Shown here: positions 50,742-58,969 of the stretch, in pieces
Layout: every line of letters begins with the position of its first letter
How positions within the stretch are numbered: position 1 is the stretch's first letter
Assembly (NCBI RefSeq): GCF_000409775.1
Contig: NZ_KE332392.1
Span: forward strand, 102,459 to 166,458
DNA: 64,000 nucleotides
Origin: Litchfieldella anticariensis FP35 = DSM 16096
Lineage (GTDB): Bacteria; Pseudomonadota; Gammaproteobacteria; Pseudomonadales; Halomonadaceae
Direction: 5' to 3'
The notes under the pieces: generated by a model
The model's input: only the letters and a program-made list of their open reading frames with translations
Databases searched by the model: none
What the model was told of the DNA's origin: nothing
Translations under genes and position numbers: made by a program

Positions 50742-50792
50742 AAGTATCTTTGCAAAGAGCATCTTCATAGAAAGTATCTTAGTATCAAGATA
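50742..50792. promoter_or_regulatory. AAGTATCTT direct repeats and TATCTT-N6-AAGATA palindrome
   Basis: AAGTATCTT occurs at 50742-50750 and 50772-50780, exactly 30 bp apart. The second copy is part of the palindrome TATCTTAGTATCAAGATA (50775-50792). The pair sits between the divergent EamA transporter and MarR genes, where a MarR dimer would bind. Confidence 0.6.
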
Positions 50793-50803
50793 AGTGGCTG
50801 GCA

Positions 50804-51292
50804 ATGAATAGAGTAAAAAAAGCCATTAGCCAATGGCGGCGTGAGTTACCTGACCTCGATCTCCTACCGATGGAGGTCGTCGGCTATCTGAAAACGACGC
50901 AATTGATTGTCGGAGGCCAGTTAGGGGCTCTTTTCAAGGAGCATGGTCTGCAGGCAGGGGAGTTCGATGTGCTGGCCACGTTGCGACGTGCCGGAGAACC
51001 CTATGCGCTGGGCCCGACCAAGCTCTTCGAGGCGCTGATGATTTCCTCGGGCGGGATGACCAATCGGTTGGATCGGTTGGAAAAAGCTGGCTTGATCGTT
51101 CGCGTGCCCAACCCCGAAGATCGGCGCGGGATACTGGTGTCGCTGACGGAGAAGGGGCTTGAGTTGATCGATCGCCTTATTCCGCTACATGTGGAGAATG
51201 AGGCGCGTCTGCTTTCCGCTCTCGACCGGGAAGAGCAGGAGACGCTCAATGCACTGCTCGGCAAGCTGCTTGACGGGTTGGATGAAGGGTAG
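50804..51292 (+). CDS. MarR-family transcriptional regulator
   Basis: A 162-residue MarR repressor: GEFDVLATLRRAGEPYALGPTKLFEALMISSGGMTNRLDRLEKAGLIVRVPNPEDRRGILVSLTEKG (winged HTH with DRRG wing). The ATG at 50804 lacks a strong SD. It is divergent from the EamA transporter and probably represses it and itself through the AAGTATCTT boxes. Confidence 0.92.
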   Translation: MNRVKKAISQWRRELPDLDLLPMEVVGYLKTTQLIVGGQLGALFKEHGLQAGEFDVLATLRRAGEPYALGPTKLFEALMISSGGMTNRLDRLEKAGLIVRVPNPEDRRGILVSLTEKGLELIDRLIPLHVENEARLLSALDREEQETLNALLGKLLDGLDEG

Positions 51293-51346
51293 AGAGGGCG
51301 GCCGGAATCGCTTTCCTGCGATACGACCGCCTCACACTCACAACCA

Positions 51347-51682
51347 TCACTGCTGCATCGCTTTGCGACGCTGTTGCCGGCGTTGCAAGATCGCTTGGGT
51401 GGCGTCCACCCGCAGTGGTAGCCGTGAGGCCCACAGGATCTCCTCGCGGTCGTGCCCCATGTCCTCGAGGATGTGATCGTCGTAGTCCAGCAGGGACAGG
51501 AAGCGTCGGCGGAAGCGCCAGCGACGCACTAGGGTACGAATTCCATTCTCCACGGCGGTGATCAGGCCCAGCGGCGGCATGGCAGGCATGTAGAAATCCG
51601 GCATGGAGGGCTTGGTGGTCTTTTGCTCGTCGGTATGCGGCAAGCGTTCGGTGTTTGGCAAGCGCTGGTTGAGATTGGTCAT
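51347..51682 (-). CDS. DUF1127-containing small protein
   Basis: A 111-residue protein whose C-terminal half matches DUF1127/YjiS: RRWRFRRRFLSLLDYDDHILEDMGHDREEILWASRLPLR. Arg-rich small DUF1127 proteins are linked to phosphate, RNA turnover and stress in alphaproteobacteria. The ATG at 51682 has AAAGGAGG at good spacing; a longer open frame upstream has no such site. The divergent LysR gene begins at 51847, and LysR/DUF1127 pairs are common. Confidence 0.85.
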   Translation of the reverse strand: MTNLNQRLPNTERLPHTDEQKTTKPSMPDFYMPAMPPLGLITAVENGIRTLVRRWRFRRRFLSLLDYDDHILEDMGHDREEILWASRLPLRVDATQAILQRRQQRRKAMQQ

Positions 51683-51846
51683 GACGACGCCTCCTTTAGG
51701 TGATCGCATACGGCTAGCGGCCACCGAATCGATTTCGAAAGTGGGTGAGGGTCGCGACCTCAGGAAGAAGCATGGCGGGTGGCGTTTGTTAAATCCAACG
51801 AAAAGATCTACATTCTGCTTTAAGAAAAACTGAAAGGTTCGGCGCC

Positions 51847-52749
51847 ATGACACTTCCTGCCTTGTCATCTCAACCCGGCACGCTGCCGTTACTGGATACC
51901 GACGTGCTGCGGACCTTCGTAGCGATAGCGGAAAGCGGCAGTTTTACGCGCGCGGCGCGGCAAGTCTTCCGTACGCCCTCGGCCTTGAGCATGCAGATCA
52001 AGCGACTGGAGGAAACGCTAGGGCATCCCCTGTTCGTGCGTGAGGCACGTCAGGTACGGCTGACCCCGGAAGGAGAAATGCTGTTGAGCTATGGGCGGCG
52101 CCTGCTCAAGCTCAACGAGGAAGCCGTTTCCCAGTTCCTCGCGCCGTCGCTGGAAGGCACGGTGCGTTTCGGCACGCCCGATGATGTCGGTACCCGTATC
52201 CTGCCCGGTGTACTGACGCAGTTCGCCCGTACTCACCCCGCGGTACAGGTCGATGTCGTGGTCGGTCGCAGTACCGAAATTCGGCGGCGCATGGAAGAGG
52301 GTGAGCTCGACCTGGTGCTGGTGACCGCCGGCAACCAGGGGCAGGAGGCGGAACATGGCGAGATCGTGCATACCGAGCCGCTGGTCTGGGCATGTCGGGA
52401 AGGCGGTGTCGCACCACGTCGTTCTCCACTTCCCGTATCGCTGGCCAATCATGGTTGCGCCTGGCGTGCGATGGCGCTGACGGCTCTCGATCGTGCCGGC
52501 ATCAGCTACCGTATCGCCTACACCAGTGAGCATTGCGCCGGTCAGGAAGCCGCCATGCTGGCCGATCTTGCCGTGGCACCATTCCCCTTGAGCCTGGTGC
52601 GGGCACCGTTGCGCAAGGTGGATCGGGAAGCCAGCCTACCGCCACTTGGTGACTATCAGGTAGTGTTGATCCGCAGAGAAGGAATCGGCGCGGCCAGCGA
52701 GGCGCTGGCGGGACATGTGGTGGAGGTGTTTCGTGATATGAGCCACTAG
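51847..52749 (+). CDS. LysR-family regulator next to a DUF1127 gene
   Basis: A 300-residue LysR protein: LDTDVLRTFVAIAESGSFTRAARQVFRTPSALSMQIKRLEETLGHPLFVREARQVRLTPEGEMLLSYGRRLL then a substrate-binding domain. It lies 164 bp from, and divergent to, the DUF1127 gene, which it probably regulates. The SD GAAAGG precedes the ATG. Confidence 0.9.
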   Translation: MTLPALSSQPGTLPLLDTDVLRTFVAIAESGSFTRAARQVFRTPSALSMQIKRLEETLGHPLFVREARQVRLTPEGEMLLSYGRRLLKLNEEAVSQFLAPSLEGTVRFGTPDDVGTRILPGVLTQFARTHPAVQVDVVVGRSTEIRRRMEEGELDLVLVTAGNQGQEAEHGEIVHTEPLVWACREGGVAPRRSPLPVSLANHGCAWRAMALTALDRAGISYRIAYTSEHCAGQEAAMLADLAVAPFPLSLVRAPLRKVDREASLPPLGDYQVVLIRREGIGAASEALAGHVVEVFRDMSH

Positions 52750-52753
52750 GGAC

Positions 52754-54484
52754 TTAGGCCTGGCGGCGGTCGACGAACAGACTATTGCCGGGCCGTTTCT
52801 TGGCTTGCGATTTGAGCTCGGAAAGCTGGCTGGCGATATCCAGTGAGCTGTACCTTGTGCCTGGGTGGATCGGCAGAGCGGCAATGGAGAGGCTGACGAG
52901 CGGGTAGAAGGTTGCAGTGCCTTGGCGGTTCTCGATGTGTATGCCACCAGCACGGCGATGTTCGAGATCGTAGAAACTGGGAGCCAGATGTTCGAAAGCT
53001 CCCAAGATATCCTGGCAGATAGCGCGCCAGTTCTCGGAAACCAAGGCCATCATGAAATCGTCGCCACCGATATGCCCGATGAAGTCGTCGCGACAACCGG
53101 CCTGCTCCTGCAGGATGCGTGACAGAGCGACGATGACCTTGTCGCCGCGGGCATAGCCGTAGGTGTCGTTGTAAGCCTTGAAGTTGTCAAGGTCGCAGTA
53201 GATGGCGGTGAATTGCCGCTCCTGGTCCAGCAGTGATGTCAATGTGTCGTTGATCAGGATGTTGCCGGGGAGCCCCGTCAAGGGATTGGCGTGGCGAGCG
53301 CAACGAAGTTGAATGGCCGTGATTTCGCGCAACAAGTCCAGCAGACGCCCCATGCCACGGTAATGACCTTGGTCGTCGACGATCACCACATCTTCTTGCA
53401 TGGTGTCATTGGTATCGGTGATTTGCTGGCTAAGCTGCTCCAAGGGGGTGTCATGCCTTGCCATGAGCCAGCGTTTTTCGATCAGTTCCTCGATTCGCCG
53501 TTTGGCATAGAGGGAGTGACTGAAGGGGTTGGTGAACAACGTCAGGAACTCATGGCGACGGACGATACCTACCGGTACCCGTCGCTGCACCACCGCCACG
53601 CAGCGCAGATCGGGCTGAGCACGGAAACGCTCGGCGAGGCTCAGTACCGGTGTGTCGACTTCCACTGGCTCGATGGGGCGGCAGATGCTGGCGGCGGTGG
53701 CTACCGAGTGGCCAGTGGCAGTATTGTTGGCCGGCAGCATGTGCGCGATGGTCTGGGGCGGATTTTCGCTGGGACGTGAGAAATAGTAGCCCTGCAAGAA
53801 GCTCCAGTTGAGCCCCCACAGGCAGCGATACTCGCCGGTGGTCTCGATGCCTTCGGCGATGACCTGGCAATCCAGGTGGCGCGAGACATCGAGGATCGAC
53901 TGCAGAAATTGCCGTTTCAGCGGATCCTGGTCGATGTTGTGGATGAAATGGCGGTCGATCTTGACAAAGTCCGGGCGTAACTCAGCCCAGTGACGCAGGC
54001 TCGAGTAGCCAGCTCCCAAGTCGTCGAGAGCGACCCGAAATCCCATCTGACGATAATGATCGACGGCTTGGCGCATCAGGTCGTAGTCGTGGATCGGCGT
54101 ATGCTCGGTCAATTCGATGACGACCCGTTCCGGGGCCAGCCCGACTTGATCGAGGTACTGTAGCGTCAGGCCCTCACGAAAGTCGCGCTCGACGATGGTG
54201 GTGGGCATGACATTGAGGAACAGTCGCCCTGGTAGCCCAAGACGCATGAAGCGTTGAATCGCCAAGCGCCGGCACAGCAGGTCGAGATCGACCAGGCGGC
54301 CCAAGCGAGCGGCGGTATCGAAGAGCGTCAATGGTGAGTGCAACGGGGAGTCGGAGGGACCGCGTATCAAAGCTTCGTAGCCGAAGATTGTCTGACTACC
54401 GGCGTCCACGATGGGCTGGAACAGGGGAGTCAGGTTCTCGGCTGTGAAGATGGTATCCAGCCACTGCGCATCGGTTCGCTGCAT
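52754..54484 (-). CDS. EAL-CBS-GGDEF protein with degenerate GGDDF motif
   Basis: A 576-residue cyclic-di-GMP protein. EAL domain (about 15-255) with EALIRG (37-42) and LDDLGAGYSSL, the metal/loop 6 motif usually DDFGTG, keeping the paired Asp. A CBS-like pair follows (about 285-400: VVIVDDQGHYRGMGRLLDLL). The GGDEF-like domain (about 410-570) has IGGDDF in place of GGDEF at about 473-477. The EAL residues suggest phosphodiesterase activity; the GGDEF domain probably binds GTP or is regulatory. No membrane segment. The start has no strong SD. Confidence 0.88.
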   Translation of the reverse strand: MQRTDAQWLDTIFTAENLTPLFQPIVDAGSQTIFGYEALIRGPSDSPLHSPLTLFDTAARLGRLVDLDLLCRRLAIQRFMRLGLPGRLFLNVMPTTIVERDFREGLTLQYLDQVGLAPERVVIELTEHTPIHDYDLMRQAVDHYRQMGFRVALDDLGAGYSSLRHWAELRPDFVKIDRHFIHNIDQDPLKRQFLQSILDVSRHLDCQVIAEGIETTGEYRCLWGLNWSFLQGYYFSRPSENPPQTIAHMLPANNTATGHSVATAASICRPIEPVEVDTPVLSLAERFRAQPDLRCVAVVQRRVPVGIVRRHEFLTLFTNPFSHSLYAKRRIEELIEKRWLMARHDTPLEQLSQQITDTNDTMQEDVVIVDDQGHYRGMGRLLDLLREITAIQLRCARHANPLTGLPGNILINDTLTSLLDQERQFTAIYCDLDNFKAYNDTYGYARGDKVIVALSRILQEQAGCRDDFIGHIGGDDFMMALVSENWRAICQDILGAFEHLAPSFYDLEHRRAGGIHIENRQGTATFYPLVSLSIAALPIHPGTRYSSLDIASQLSELKSQAKKRPGNSLFVDRRQA

Positions 54485-54602
54485 GTATCGGGTATCGTTT
54501 TATGATGGCTAATGTGATTCAACCCATGAGAATAGTGCGACAGTTTTGTTGCACCGAGATGACAAGGCGAGGCGATCAATTTTGCCAAGTGCTTGTGTTT
54601 GG

Positions 54603-54645
54603 CTGACAATTCTGTCGTGAGAGAATAAGATTGACCGTTTGGTCA
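54603..54645 (+). promoter_or_regulatory. Promoter and TGACC-N4-GGTCA palindrome upstream of modA
   Basis: CTGACA (54603-54608) and TAAGAT (54626-54631) with 17-bp spacing form a plausible sigma-70 promoter. Directly after the -10 is the palindrome TGACCGTTTGGTCA (54632-54645), covering the expected start point, in the position of a repressor site. It does not resemble the known ModE consensus. Confidence 0.45.
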
Positions 54646-54705
54646 GGTCGATCGTTCCTTGGTGCCAACGTGATGGGTATTTCTCCCAGCTTCAGGATGA
54701 CGAAC

Positions 54706-55512
54706 ATGAAGAAGACACGATGTTGGCTGTTGGCAGGGATGCTGGTCATTCTGTCAGGTATCGCCAACGCCGAGGTACCGACGGTAGCAGCAGCTTCCTC
54801 TTTGCAGTTTGCTTTGTCCGAGGTGGCAAGCCGCTTCGAGGAAGATACCGGGCAACAGGTACGCCTCAATTTTGGCTCTTCGGGGAATTTTCGACGTCAG
54901 ATTGCGCAAGGCGCCCCCTTCGAGTTGTTTCTTTCCGCCGATGAGGAGAGTGTACTGGCGCTACATGAGCGGGGAGTGACAGAGGACGAGGGCGTCATTT
55001 ACGCGCTCGGGCGTTTGGTGTGGCTGCAGCGTTCCGGGCGTGATGATTTGCCTGATGAAGACACGCCGCTGGCAGCCGTTGAGGCGGCCATCGAGACATA
55101 TCGTGCTGATCAAGGCCGACCACGCATCGCAATGGCCAATCCGGAGCATGCGCCGTATGGCGTGGCGGCTCGCGAGGTGCTGGAACAGGCGGAATTATGG
55201 GATGAAGTCCAGCCGCTCAAGGTGATGGGGGAGAATGTTTCGCAGGCGGCACAGTTCGCTCTCTCCGCCGATGCCCTCGGTGGTTTGGTGGCCTATTCCC
55301 TGGCGTTGGCTCCCTCGTTGGCCGAACGTAGCGACTATGCCTTGATCCCGGAGAACTGGCATACGCCACTCAACCAGCGCATGGTATTGGTGAAAGGAGC
55401 GGGAGAGACTGCCCATCGCTTTTACGACTATCTGCAAGGGGGGGAAGCTCGAGAGATACTGGCGAGCTATGGCTTTGGGTTGCCCGGCGAGCCAAGACAA
55501 GAGGCTCCCTGA
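54706..55512 (+). CDS. modA: Molybdate ABC transporter substrate-binding protein
   Basis: A 268-residue periplasmic binding protein. Signal peptide (residues 1-22, ending ANA), then the ModA signature VAAASSLQFALSEVASRFEEDTG, NFGSSGNFRRQIAQGAPFELFLSADEE (oxyanion contacts) and MANPEHAPYGVAAREVLE. It binds molybdate/tungstate. The start at 54706 (MKKTRCW) has AGGA about 8 bases upstream; ATG 54697 is an alternative. It overlaps modB by one base. Confidence 0.93.
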   Translation: MKKTRCWLLAGMLVILSGIANAEVPTVAAASSLQFALSEVASRFEEDTGQQVRLNFGSSGNFRRQIAQGAPFELFLSADEESVLALHERGVTEDEGVIYALGRLVWLQRSGRDDLPDEDTPLAAVEAAIETYRADQGRPRIAMANPEHAPYGVAAREVLEQAELWDEVQPLKVMGENVSQAAQFALSADALGGLVAYSLALAPSLAERSDYALIPENWHTPLNQRMVLVKGAGETAHRFYDYLQGGEAREILASYGFGLPGEPRQEAP

Positions 55513-56180
55513 TGGACTGGACGGCGCTCGCGGTCTCGCTGCGTCTTGCGGTGTTCACCTGCTTGCTACTGTTGCCGCTTGGCTTGTGGCTGGGGAGAGC
55601 CCTCGCAGTAACCCGTTTTCGGGGAAGAGTGCTGTGTGAGGCACTGGTGGCACTGCCGTTGGTGATGCCTCCCACGGTGCTGGGGTTTTATCTGATGCTG
55701 TCGTTCGGCGCTGACTCCCCATTAGGAGGGCTGTGGCAGCGGCTGACTGGCGAAGGGCTCAATTTCACCTTCAGCGGTATCCTGCTGGCCTCGCTGGTGG
55801 TCAATCTTCCCTTCGCCGTGCAGCCGATTCAGCGTGCCTTCGAGAATGTGCCCGCTCACTTGCGCGAAGCGGCCTGGTGCAGTGGCCTGTCGCCTTGGCA
55901 AACCTTGTTGCGCATCGAACTGCCGTTGGCCTGGCCAGGGTTGGTGTCGGCCATGGCGTTGACCTTCGCGCATACCCTGGGTGAGTTCGGCGTGATCCTG
56001 ATGGTCGGGGGGGCGATCGATGGCGAGACACGCACCCTGGCCATCTCTATCTATGACCGTGTGCAGGCATTCGACGAAAGCGGTGCCAGCCAGATGTCGG
56101 CGGTGCTGCTGCTGGTGTCGTTCGTCACCATCGGCGTGGTCTATGCTCTGGCCCGCCGGAATAGGGGGATGAGTGTTTAG
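55512..56180 (+). CDS. modB: Molybdate ABC transporter permease
   Basis: A 222-residue permease with five or six helices and the ModB-type cytoplasmic loop EAAWCSGLSPWQTLLRIELPLAWPGL (EAA motif) and TFAHTLGEFGVILMVGGAIDGETRTL. Starts within the modA stop (TGATG). It forms the channel of the ModABC importer. Confidence 0.94.
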   Translation: MDWTALAVSLRLAVFTCLLLLPLGLWLGRALAVTRFRGRVLCEALVALPLVMPPTVLGFYLMLSFGADSPLGGLWQRLTGEGLNFTFSGILLASLVVNLPFAVQPIQRAFENVPAHLREAAWCSGLSPWQTLLRIELPLAWPGLVSAMALTFAHTLGEFGVILMVGGAIDGETRTLAISIYDRVQAFDESGASQMSAVLLLVSFVTIGVVYALARRNRGMSV

Positions 56181-57330
56181 CATGATGTCGACCGAGGTCG
56201 CGTTAGCCGAACTAAGGGTGTCGCTGCATCAGGTAGGGCCTATCCCGTTGGCGGCCGATTTCCGTTGTTCTCCCGGCGAATTGTTGGCGCTGGTGGGACC
56301 TTCGGGAAGCGGCAAGACTACCTTGTTACGCGCCATTGCTGGGTTATATCGGCCGGCTCAGGGATGGGTTCGTTGTGCCGGTGAGACGTGGTTCGATGCC
56401 ACCGCAGGAATCTGTTTGACTGCCCAGCAGCGCCGCATCGGCTTCGTCTTTCAGGATTACGCCCTCTTCCCACATCTTTCGGCCCTGGACAACGTGATGA
56501 GCGCCATGGGCCATGTACCACGCAGCGAGCGTCGCTCCAGGGCAGCCGGTTGGTTATACCGGGTGCGCTTGCAGGGGCTGGAAGGTCGCTATCCCGCACA
56601 GTTGTCCGGTGGGCAGCGTCAGCGGGTGGCGGTGGCACGGGCGCTGGCGCGAGAGCCCCGTGTGCTATTGCTCGACGAGCCTTTTTCGGCGGTGGATCAG
56701 GTGACTCGTCGACGCTTGCAGCGGGAGCTTGCCTTGCTGCGGGAGGAGATCGACATTCCCATGTTGCTGGTCACTCACGATTTGGAAGAAGCCAGTGCGC
56801 TGGCCGATCGGCTATGCGTGTTGCATGGCGGACGCACCTTGCAGAGCGGGCCACCGGAGAGCTTGTTCCGGCAGCCGGCGTCGGCGGAAGTTGCGCGCCT
56901 GCTTGACAAGCACAATGTTTTCCAGGGCTGGAAGGTAATGGAAAATGGGCAGGCCCGGCTCGCCTGGGGGCCCTATCGGTTCGAGGTGGCGCAGGGGCTG
57001 GAGGACCTCGACAACGGCAGTGAGGTGCATTGGTATGTGCCGCCTTCCGATGTGGTGTTGCATCGACGGGGGCGGCCGTCGAAAGGTGAGCGCGAGAATC
57101 CGGTGACAGGGCAGGTATGCGAAATGATCGTGCTGGGCGGTATGACGCTACTCACCCTGGCTTTTACGCATACCGAGGACACATTGCGTTTCGAAATCGC
57201 CACGCATGCTGCACGTCGCAATGGTTTGGCTCAAGGCGTGGAAGCCAGTGTTTCGCTGTTGGCCCAGGGAATTCACCTGATGCCTCCAAGGCCTGCTGAG
57301 CGCTACGGCTCACGTGATGTTCAGGTGTGA
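56173..57330 (+). CDS. modC: Molybdate ABC transporter ATP-binding protein
   Basis: A 385-residue ATPase with Walker A GPSGSGKT, signature LSGGQRQRVAVARAL, Walker B LLLDEPFSAVD and switch VTHD, followed by a TOBE/MOP regulatory domain (about 290-375). GTG 56173 follows AGGGGGA at 5 bp; ATG 56182 is the alternative start. It overlaps modB by 8 bp. ModABC would supply molybdenum for Moco enzymes, including possibly the YedY-like protein at the window start. Confidence 0.93.
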   Translation: MFSMMSTEVALAELRVSLHQVGPIPLAADFRCSPGELLALVGPSGSGKTTLLRAIAGLYRPAQGWVRCAGETWFDATAGICLTAQQRRIGFVFQDYALFPHLSALDNVMSAMGHVPRSERRSRAAGWLYRVRLQGLEGRYPAQLSGGQRQRVAVARALAREPRVLLLDEPFSAVDQVTRRRLQRELALLREEIDIPMLLVTHDLEEASALADRLCVLHGGRTLQSGPPESLFRQPASAEVARLLDKHNVFQGWKVMENGQARLAWGPYRFEVAQGLEDLDNGSEVHWYVPPSDVVLHRRGRPSKGERENPVTGQVCEMIVLGGMTLLTLAFTHTEDTLRFEIATHAARRNGLAQGVEASVSLLAQGIHLMPPRPAERYGSRDVQV

Positions 57331-57423
57331 ATTTCCAGATGGCATTCGTGGTGGATCCTGCAGTGCAAATGATAAATGATCGTAGCATGATGACCGTCGT
57401 CGATATTATCGAGGAAGTCGAAT

Positions 57424-57945
57424 ATGTCCATATCCCGTCGCAAGGTGCTGATCGCCTTTTCCTCTTTGGCGGTCGCGGGTTGTCTGCCTATGGCAGGGTT
57501 CGCTGAACCGCCGGCAGGCCCGATATCCGATCTGGAGAGTAGGACGCTATCCATTCATAGCGATCAAGGCCCCCATAAGCTGCAAGTGGAAGTCGCTCGT
57601 ACTCTGCGCCAGCGTGGGCAGGGGCTGATGGAGCGCGATACCCTCGACCCTGATGCCGGGATGTTGTTTCTCTATGACCGCCCCCAGCCTCACCGCAATG
57701 GCTTCTGGATGTATCGTACTCGCATTCCGCTGGATATTGCCTTCATCGGGGGAGATGGCCGAATCTTGCACATGGCCAGCATGACACCCTGTGAGTCTTC
57801 GAACCCGGGGGACTGTCCGGTGACTCGACCCAGCACTGCCTATGTGGCGGCACTGGAGGTCAATGCCGGCTACTTCGCCGAGAAGGGAATCGAGGTTGGC
57901 GATTGTGTGACGGCGCCGGGATTGGACGGAGACTGTGTGCCCTAA
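57424..57945 (+). CDS. Exported DUF192 protein
   Basis: A 173-residue protein with a possible Tat-like signal (SRRKVLIAFSSLAVAG) and a DUF192 domain: VARTLRQRGQGLMERDTLDPDAGMLFLYDRPQPHRNGFWMYRTRIPLDIAFIGGDGRI then VAALEVNAGYFAEKGIEVGDCV. Function of this widespread family is unknown. Its end overlaps the convergent transporter gene by 4 bp. Confidence 0.85.
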   Translation: MSISRRKVLIAFSSLAVAGCLPMAGFAEPPAGPISDLESRTLSIHSDQGPHKLQVEVARTLRQRGQGLMERDTLDPDAGMLFLYDRPQPHRNGFWMYRTRIPLDIAFIGGDGRILHMASMTPCESSNPGDCPVTRPSTAYVAALEVNAGYFAEKGIEVGDCVTAPGLDGDCVP

Positions 57946-58826
57946 CCTTGAGGCTCGCGGCGCTGAGACGCTTGCGGTTCCCGGCGCGGTCGAAAGCGCA
58001 GGATGATCAGTGCGATACCCGTTACTACCAGCGCTCCACCGCCGACCTTGTGGACGCCCAGGCTATCGCCGAGTAGTACCATCCCGAGCAACACCGCCAA
58101 CACCGGCACCAGCAGGGTCATGGGCACCACGCGGTTGACCGGATGGCGGCGCAGCAGACCGTACCACAGGCCGTAGGCGACGATCGACGACATGACGGCG
58201 GTATATAGTACTGCCCCCCAACCGGCCCAGCCGGCATTGGCCATGGCACTCATGTGATCGTGCTCGAAGAGTAATGAGCCTAGTGCGACCTGGGGCACGG
58301 CAAACAGCGCCACCCAGCCGGCCAATGCGAGGGGAGGAATGTTCGGCCCACGCTTGATCAGCAGTTGCGAGACCGCCCAGCCCAAGGCACTGAGCAGCAG
58401 CAGAGCCAATGGCAATGCCGAGGGCAGGGTAGGGCCGCCGGCCAGTACCACCACACCGGCAAACGATAGAAGTAGACCCACCAGGCGCTTCGGCCCCAGG
58501 CGTTCCTTGAGGAAGATCACTGCGAGTACGGTGGCGAAAGGTGTACCCATCTGTACCAGCAGGGCACCGGTGCCGGCCTCAGCCTGCTCCAGACCGATGA
58601 ACAGCAATGCAAAATGCAGCGTGCCGAAAGTGGCCGAGAGTAACAGCAGGAAGGGCAACTGGTGGCGATGTACCGGGTTGAATGGGACCAGCAGCGCCGC
58701 AACCAGCATGAAGCGCAGAGTTGTCATCAGCAGTGGCGGCATCTCTACCACTCCCACCTTGATGACAATGATGTTCAGCGCCCAGATGGCAATGGCGGAA
58801 AGGCCCAGCAGCAGGTCGCGTAACGG
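57942..58826 (-). CDS. EamA/DMT-family transporter
   Basis: A 294-residue EamA-family protein with ten helices in two repeats (LEQAEAGTGALLVQMGTPFATVLAVIFLKERLGPKR and YGLLRRHPVNRVVPMTLLVPVLAVLLGMVLLGD), the pattern of O-acetylserine/cysteine exporter-like members. The start was placed at GTG 58826 (PLRDLLLGLSAIAIW) because AAGGA lies 6 bases upstream and the first helix begins there. Substrate unknown. Confidence 0.85.
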   Translation of the reverse strand, partial: PLRDLLLGLSAIAIWALNIIVIKVGVVEMPPLLMTTLRFMLVAALLVPFNPVHRHQLPFLLLLSATFGTLHFALLFIGLEQAEAGTGALLVQMGTPFATVLAVIFLKERLGPKRLVGLLLSFAGVVVLAGGPTLPSALPLALLLLSALGWAVSQLLIKRGPNIPPLALAGWVALFAVPQVALGSLLFEHDHMSAMANAGWAGWGAVLYTAVMSSIVAYGLWYGLLRRHPVNRVVPMTLLVPVLAVLLGMVLLGDSLGVHKVGGGALVVTGIALIILRFRPRREPQASQRREPQG

Positions 58827-58940
58827 CACGGTTCGTCCTTGAGGTCGATCGACAAGACAGCGTTTAGGATACCAGTTTGTGGCTTCCGATTCGTGCAACA
58901 CTTCAGGCTGGGGAAATGCGATTACCAGGGGGAATGGAGA

Positions 58941-58964
58941 AAGCGGCCGTGCTAGCGGCCGCTT
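58941..58964 (-). terminator. Hairpin after the MFS transporter gene
   Basis: AAGCGGCCG / CGGCCGCTT, a 9-bp stem with 6-nt loop, lies 6 bp past the MFS gene stop. It has no clear T-run, so it may be a weak terminator. Confidence 0.5.
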
Positions 58965-58969
58965 CAGGT

